A stretch of DNA of 44,865 nucleotides from Candidatus Uhrbacteria bacterium (GTDB lineage: Bacteria > Patescibacteriota > Patescibacteriia > JACPHY01), in contig JACPHY010000016.1 of the NCBI GenBank assembly GCA_016188355.1, forward strand, positions 130,345 to 175,209, in the 5' to 3' direction. The notes under the pieces were generated by a model that saw nothing but the letters and a program-made list of their open reading frames with translations, had not been told where the DNA came from and searched no databases. The position numbers were made by a program, and so were the translations under genes. Numbering within the stretch: the stretch's first letter is position 1; the number at the start of each line of letters is the position of its first letter. Below, in pieces: positions 42,687 through 44,865 of this stretch.

Positions 42687-42732
42687 GGGGCGCCTCTTTC
42701 CTTGTTTTTGTTGGTGTGGGGATTAGTCTCAT

Positions 42733-42752
42733 ATTCGTACGAATAAGCGAAT
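42733..42752. repeat. Dispersed palindromic element, copy 4 (consensus)
   Basis: ATTCGTACGAATAAGCGAAT. The inner ATTCGTACGAAT is a perfect palindrome and the outer ATTCG/CGAAT also pair. It lies between the Hyf-like operon terminator and the promoter of the next operon. Confidence 0.85.
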
Positions 42753-42783
42753 AAAAATACTAAAACGGGGAAACAACAGCGCC

Positions 42784-42812
42784 TTGTACGGGAGCAGCTG
42801 AGCACATATACT
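42784..42812 (+). promoter_or_regulatory. Sigma-70-type promoter for the 42876 operon
   Basis: TTGTAC and TATACT are separated by exactly 17 nt. The predicted start is near 42819, giving a leader of about 55 nt before ATG 42876. Confidence 0.6.
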
Positions 42813-42875
42813 CAGTATCAAGTTGCTCGACGCTGAAATTTGATGTGCGTCGGGTCGCGGTGCGGATGGTGCCCT

Positions 42876-43364
42876 ATGTTTCTTGTGGTACATGCCCCGG
42901 TGGGCGCGCTCATGGGGATGTGGGTGGGGCAACCACTTGCGGCGTTTGCGCTCGGGGTTGCATCCCACGCTTTGCTGGATATTATTCCTCATGGGGATGA
43001 ACACCTTACGGATCATTTGCCCCCAGCAGCACGCGTGCGGCGGATTTTTTTGTACGGGAGCATCGACGCGGTGTGCATGGCTGTGGTCCTGGTTGCAGTC
43101 CTGGGGTCATGGGGGATGGATGTTCCAACGATCGGAATCCTGGCAGGAATTTCGGGAGGCGTATTACCGGATATTCTCCAGGGGGTGAGCGAGCTGTTTC
43201 CTGGGAATCGCGCGCTGCGTACGTACCAACGGGTGCACCATTTTTTTCATTGCGAAATTATTCGGTACGAATCCTCGTTTCTTGTGGGGATGGTGACGCA
43301 ATGCGCAATGCTTGCGGTGGCGCTGTGGGGGATCACGGCTTTCGGGGGTACGTATGCGTATTGA
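42876..43364 (+). CDS. Membrane protein with HD-like motif, conserved hypothetical
   Basis: A 162-aa membrane protein with about four hydrophobic segments. The motif run VVHAPVGALMGMWVG, then ALGVASHALLDIIPHGDE, then GGVLPDILQG places conserved His and Asp residues at membrane borders. It recalls the YdjM/DUF457-type membrane-bound metal-dependent hydrolases and similar small proteins common in CPR genomes. A later RVHHFFHCEII may add ligands. Activity unproven. Start at ATG 42876 (MFLVVHAP); the ORF-track start at 42840 (TTG) adds residues unlike the family. It overlaps the next gene by 11 nt. Confidence 0.7.
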   Translation: MFLVVHAPVGALMGMWVGQPLAAFALGVASHALLDIIPHGDEHLTDHLPPAARVRRIFLYGSIDAVCMAVVLVAVLGSWGMDVPTIGILAGISGGVLPDILQGVSELFPGNRALRTYQRVHHFFHCEIIRYESSFLVGMVTQCAMLAVALWGITAFGGTYAY

Positions 43365-43584
43365 GGTAACCGTTCGGCCGAACGCGCGGGTGGCACGGGT
43401 GGTGTCCTGTGGAGATGGAGAGTATCGGGTAGATGTCGATGTGCCGGCGCTGCACGGTCGTGCAAATGAACGATTACTCGAGATTTTAGCGGAACACTTC
43501 CAGGTTCGTCGGTGGCAGATACAGATTTTGCGGGGAACCATGAGTCGAGAGAAGTTGATCGAGATTTCGCATATCGTCGTATGA
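43354..43584 (+). CDS. DUF167/YggU family protein
   Basis: A 76-aa protein: MRIEVTVRPNARVARVV, then YRVDVDVPALHGRANERLLEILAEHF and the end ILRGTMSREKLIEI. The pattern of PNAR, then a G-x-AN-x-x-L helix and the RG...S-x-x-K-x-x-x-I ending is that of the small alpha/beta YggU (DUF167) family. Function unknown. ATG 43354 gives the family start and lies within the previous gene's end; the stop overlaps the methyltransferase ATG. Tight coupling suggests one transcript for all three genes. Confidence 0.9.
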   Translation: MRIEVTVRPNARVARVVSCGDGEYRVDVDVPALHGRANERLLEILAEHFQVRRWQIQILRGTMSREKLIEISHIVV

Positions 43585-44126
43585 CTGGAATACAATTTTT
43601 GAGACTCATGTTGCGTGACCCGCGGATCGGCGCGGTGACGCGCAGTTCTCCGTACGTGGTGGAGGAGGTTGCGCGGGCAGTTCCCGCGGGGACGCGGGTG
43701 CTGGTGGAGTACGGAGCAGGAGACGGGGTCGTGACGCAAGCGCTGCTCCAGCGGGTCGCCCCGGATGGCCAATGTGTTGCGGTCGAACAGAACGCGGCGT
43801 TCATTCCGCACCTTCGGGAAATCGGTGATCGACGCCTCTCCGTGATCGAGGGAAATGTGCTTGATGTTTCTCAGGATTTTTCGGCGCACCATATTTCCGC
43901 ACCGGATGTAGTGGTGTCCAATGTTCCCTGCACGCTGCTTCCTTTCGAGGATCGCGATCGCCTCGTGCGGCAAACCCACGCGGGGCTTCGCGTGGGGGGG
44001 CGGCTGGTCATGTACCAGTACTCCTTGCTCATGCGGCCGTTGCTTCGGAAGTACTTTTCAGAGGTAGAGATGCGGTTTGAGCCATGGAATTTTCCTCCCT
44101 ACTTTGTCATGATCGCTATCAAGTAG
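43581..44126 (+). CDS. Class I SAM-dependent methyltransferase (PmtA/KsgA-like)
   Basis: A 181-aa protein with the Rossmann methyltransferase layout: VLVEYGAGDGVVTQALLQ (motif I), CVAVEQNAAFIPHL (acidic end of strand 2), LSVIEGNVLDV and VVSNVPCTLLPF (motif IV-like, similar to NxPY of rRNA adenine methylases). The N-terminus (QFLRLMLRDPRIGAVTRSSPYVVEEVARAV) resembles phospholipid N-methyltransferases (PmtA), which is the more likely branch. The motif IV Asn-Val-Pro-Cys differs from the rRNA dimethylase consensus. ATG 43581 overlaps the stop of the DUF167 gene. A T8 run and CTATATATAG follow the stop. Confidence 0.82.
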   Translation: MTGIQFLRLMLRDPRIGAVTRSSPYVVEEVARAVPAGTRVLVEYGAGDGVVTQALLQRVAPDGQCVAVEQNAAFIPHLREIGDRRLSVIEGNVLDVSQDFSAHHISAPDVVVSNVPCTLLPFEDRDRLVRQTHAGLRVGGRLVMYQYSLLMRPLLRKYFSEVEMRFEPWNFPPYFVMIAIK

Positions 44127-44168
44127 ACAGAGCATTTTTTTTGTCTATATATAGAGGAAAATAAAGAT

Positions 44169-44202
44169 ACATGTTGACATGATTCAACATGTATGGTATT
44201 GT
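44169..44202 (+). promoter_or_regulatory. Promoter with overlapping operator-like inverted repeat
   Basis: A perfect -35 TTGACA (44174-44179), a 17-nt spacer and TATTGT (44197-44202). The inverted repeat ACATGTTGA-n6-TCAACATGT (44169-44177 with 44184-44192) covers the -35 and most of the spacer, as expected for a dimeric repressor site. Confidence 0.65.
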
Positions 44203-44205
44203 TCT

Positions 44206-44682
44206 ATTTGTCCACTGCTGGCGGCGCGACACGAGCTCCGCCCCTGGCACATGACAAGGTCTACGGACCTACAGCCCGCGCAACCGAAGGCACGACCAAG
44301 CCTGCGCGCGCGGCTTCCCCCGCCTTCCCCGGCCAAGATGGTGTCGGGCGCAACGTCGACAGGAGAGCAATGGCGAGGGTTCCCGACGGGTTCGCCACCC
44401 AGCAGGAGATGGTCGAAAGATCATCGAATGCCCAGGGACGCAGCATATCCCTCCCACCACCCACTGATGAACACCGGTGCCACACGGCCTTCCCAGCGAC
44501 AACGGGTATAGGCGCGCGCCGGAACCCCACGCGAGGCAACAGGAGCAAAAAGGTCTGGCCCGAGGGGTGACCTCCCCACGCGAAGTTCCCAGCAGGGAAC
44601 GGAACGTGCCAAGGCCCAGCAAGAGGACCGACTTTGACGCCGACCCCCCACTCGAACGGAGTGGGGGGTCTCAATTTTGTTC
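44206..44682 (+). ncRNA. Candidate structured RNA of about 475 nt, unidentified
   Basis: From the promoter at 44174-44202 to the terminator at 44642-44681 there is no credible ORF (the ORF-track entries here have low-complexity, unprotein-like sequence). The RNA contains stems closed by classic tetraloops: AGGTC-TACG-GACCT (cUACGg loop, 44258-44271), ATGGTC-GAAA-GATCAT (GNRA loop, 44409-44424), and GTTCCC-AGCA-GGGAAC. Long-range candidates are GTCGGG/CCCGAC and GGCG near the 5' end with CGCC near the 3' end. No consensus for RNase P, tmRNA, SRP or 6S RNA was recognised by eye. The 5' end is an estimate. Confidence 0.55.
44642..44681 (+). terminator. Intrinsic terminator of the structured RNA
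   Basis: GACCCCCCACTC pairs perfectly with GAGTGGGGGGTC (12 bp, 5-nt loop), followed by TCAATTTTGTT. Confidence 0.85.
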
Positions 44683-44865
44683 ATGACGCAACGGCGTGTC
44701 AGGATTTTGATGGAGCGGGTTTCGGAAGAACCGGATACCGGTCCGGATCGATAACCCGAGTGAAGCATGTTCGTCCCTTCGGATGCGACCACTGTTGGAA
44801 CGAAGGGTCTTCGAGCATGGGGCGAACCGGGTAGGGGGCGTCCGGTGACCCATATCCGGTTGCCT
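44683..44865. other. Window end, no gene recognised
   Basis: No ORF longer than 66 codons looks like protein. ATG 44684 opens a 23-codon frame only. Several short stems (CGGGTT...AACCCG, ACCGGAT...GTCCGG, ACGAAGGGTCTTCG) are present, so another structured or leader RNA is possible, continuing past the edge. Confidence 0.3.

Noticed and set aside
44193-44570. 125-aa ORF at the window end
   Set aside because: The composition is unlike protein (Arg, Pro and Gly runs) and the DNA forms tetraloop stems between a promoter and a terminator.
44206-44682. Assignment as RNase P RNA or tmRNA
   Set aside because: The universal GAGGAAAGTCC of RNase P and the GGTTCRA T-loop/CCA end of tmRNA were not found on either strand.

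Overview
The window is a GC-rich stretch of a bacterial chromosome with dense, mostly plus-strand genes, many ATGA start/stop overlaps and standard stop codons. No rRNA, tRNA, CRISPR array or complete insertion sequence was recognised. The likely host is a member of the Candidate Phyla Radiation (Patescibacteria). This is an inference from the cell-surface domain shared by the M23 peptidase and the beta-propeller protein, the many short conserved proteins of unknown role, and the lack of any biosynthetic operon. It has not been tested with a marker gene.

Positions 1-5500 carry a CvpA-family gene cut by the window edge, an ABC-F-like double ATPase, a HAD hydrolase, a lower-GC accessory patch (DUF6602-like protein, small membrane proteins) and a Doc-type toxin with an unusual small upstream partner. 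Positions 5200-12700 hold housekeeping and stress genes: VF530, TspO, VOC protein, MscS channel, HD hydrolase, HI0933-type flavoprotein, DUF1761 and a tRNA-dihydrouridine synthase, separated by clear hairpins. Positions 12750-25750 are an envelope and secreted-protein region: M23 peptidase, ABC-F, lipoprotein cyclophilin, Gmad2/GerMN protein, sugar-dehydrogenase-like propeller with an eight-cysteine tail, a truncated PCMT next to TatD, a Ycf48/CARDB repeat protein broken by a frameshift, and a minus-strand propeller.

Positions 25988-33314 are an F1Fo ATP synthase operon, atpI-B-E-F-H-A-G-D. atpC follows only after a 505-nt non-coding gap that may hold a minus-strand RNA. After another long non-coding stretch comes a beta-carbonic-anhydrase-like gene, and then a six-gene operon related to hydrogenase-4/formate hydrogenlyase (HyfI-B-C-E-F-G order).

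The most striking result concerns that operon. The large subunit has lost all four NiFe-ligating cysteines, and the small subunit has lost all four cysteines of its proximal FeS cluster. No ferredoxin-like subunit or hydrogenase maturation gene is present in the window. The charged residues of the antiporter-like membrane subunits are kept. The cluster therefore looks like a complex-I/Hyf-type ion-translocating machine without cofactors, beside the ATP synthase and a carbonic-anhydrase-like protein. Its driving reaction is unknown.

The last 2 kb hold a three-gene operon and then a probable structured RNA of about 475 nt. That RNA has a good sigma-70 promoter overlapped by a perfect inverted repeat, and an intrinsic terminator. 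A 20-bp palindromic element recurs four times between genes.
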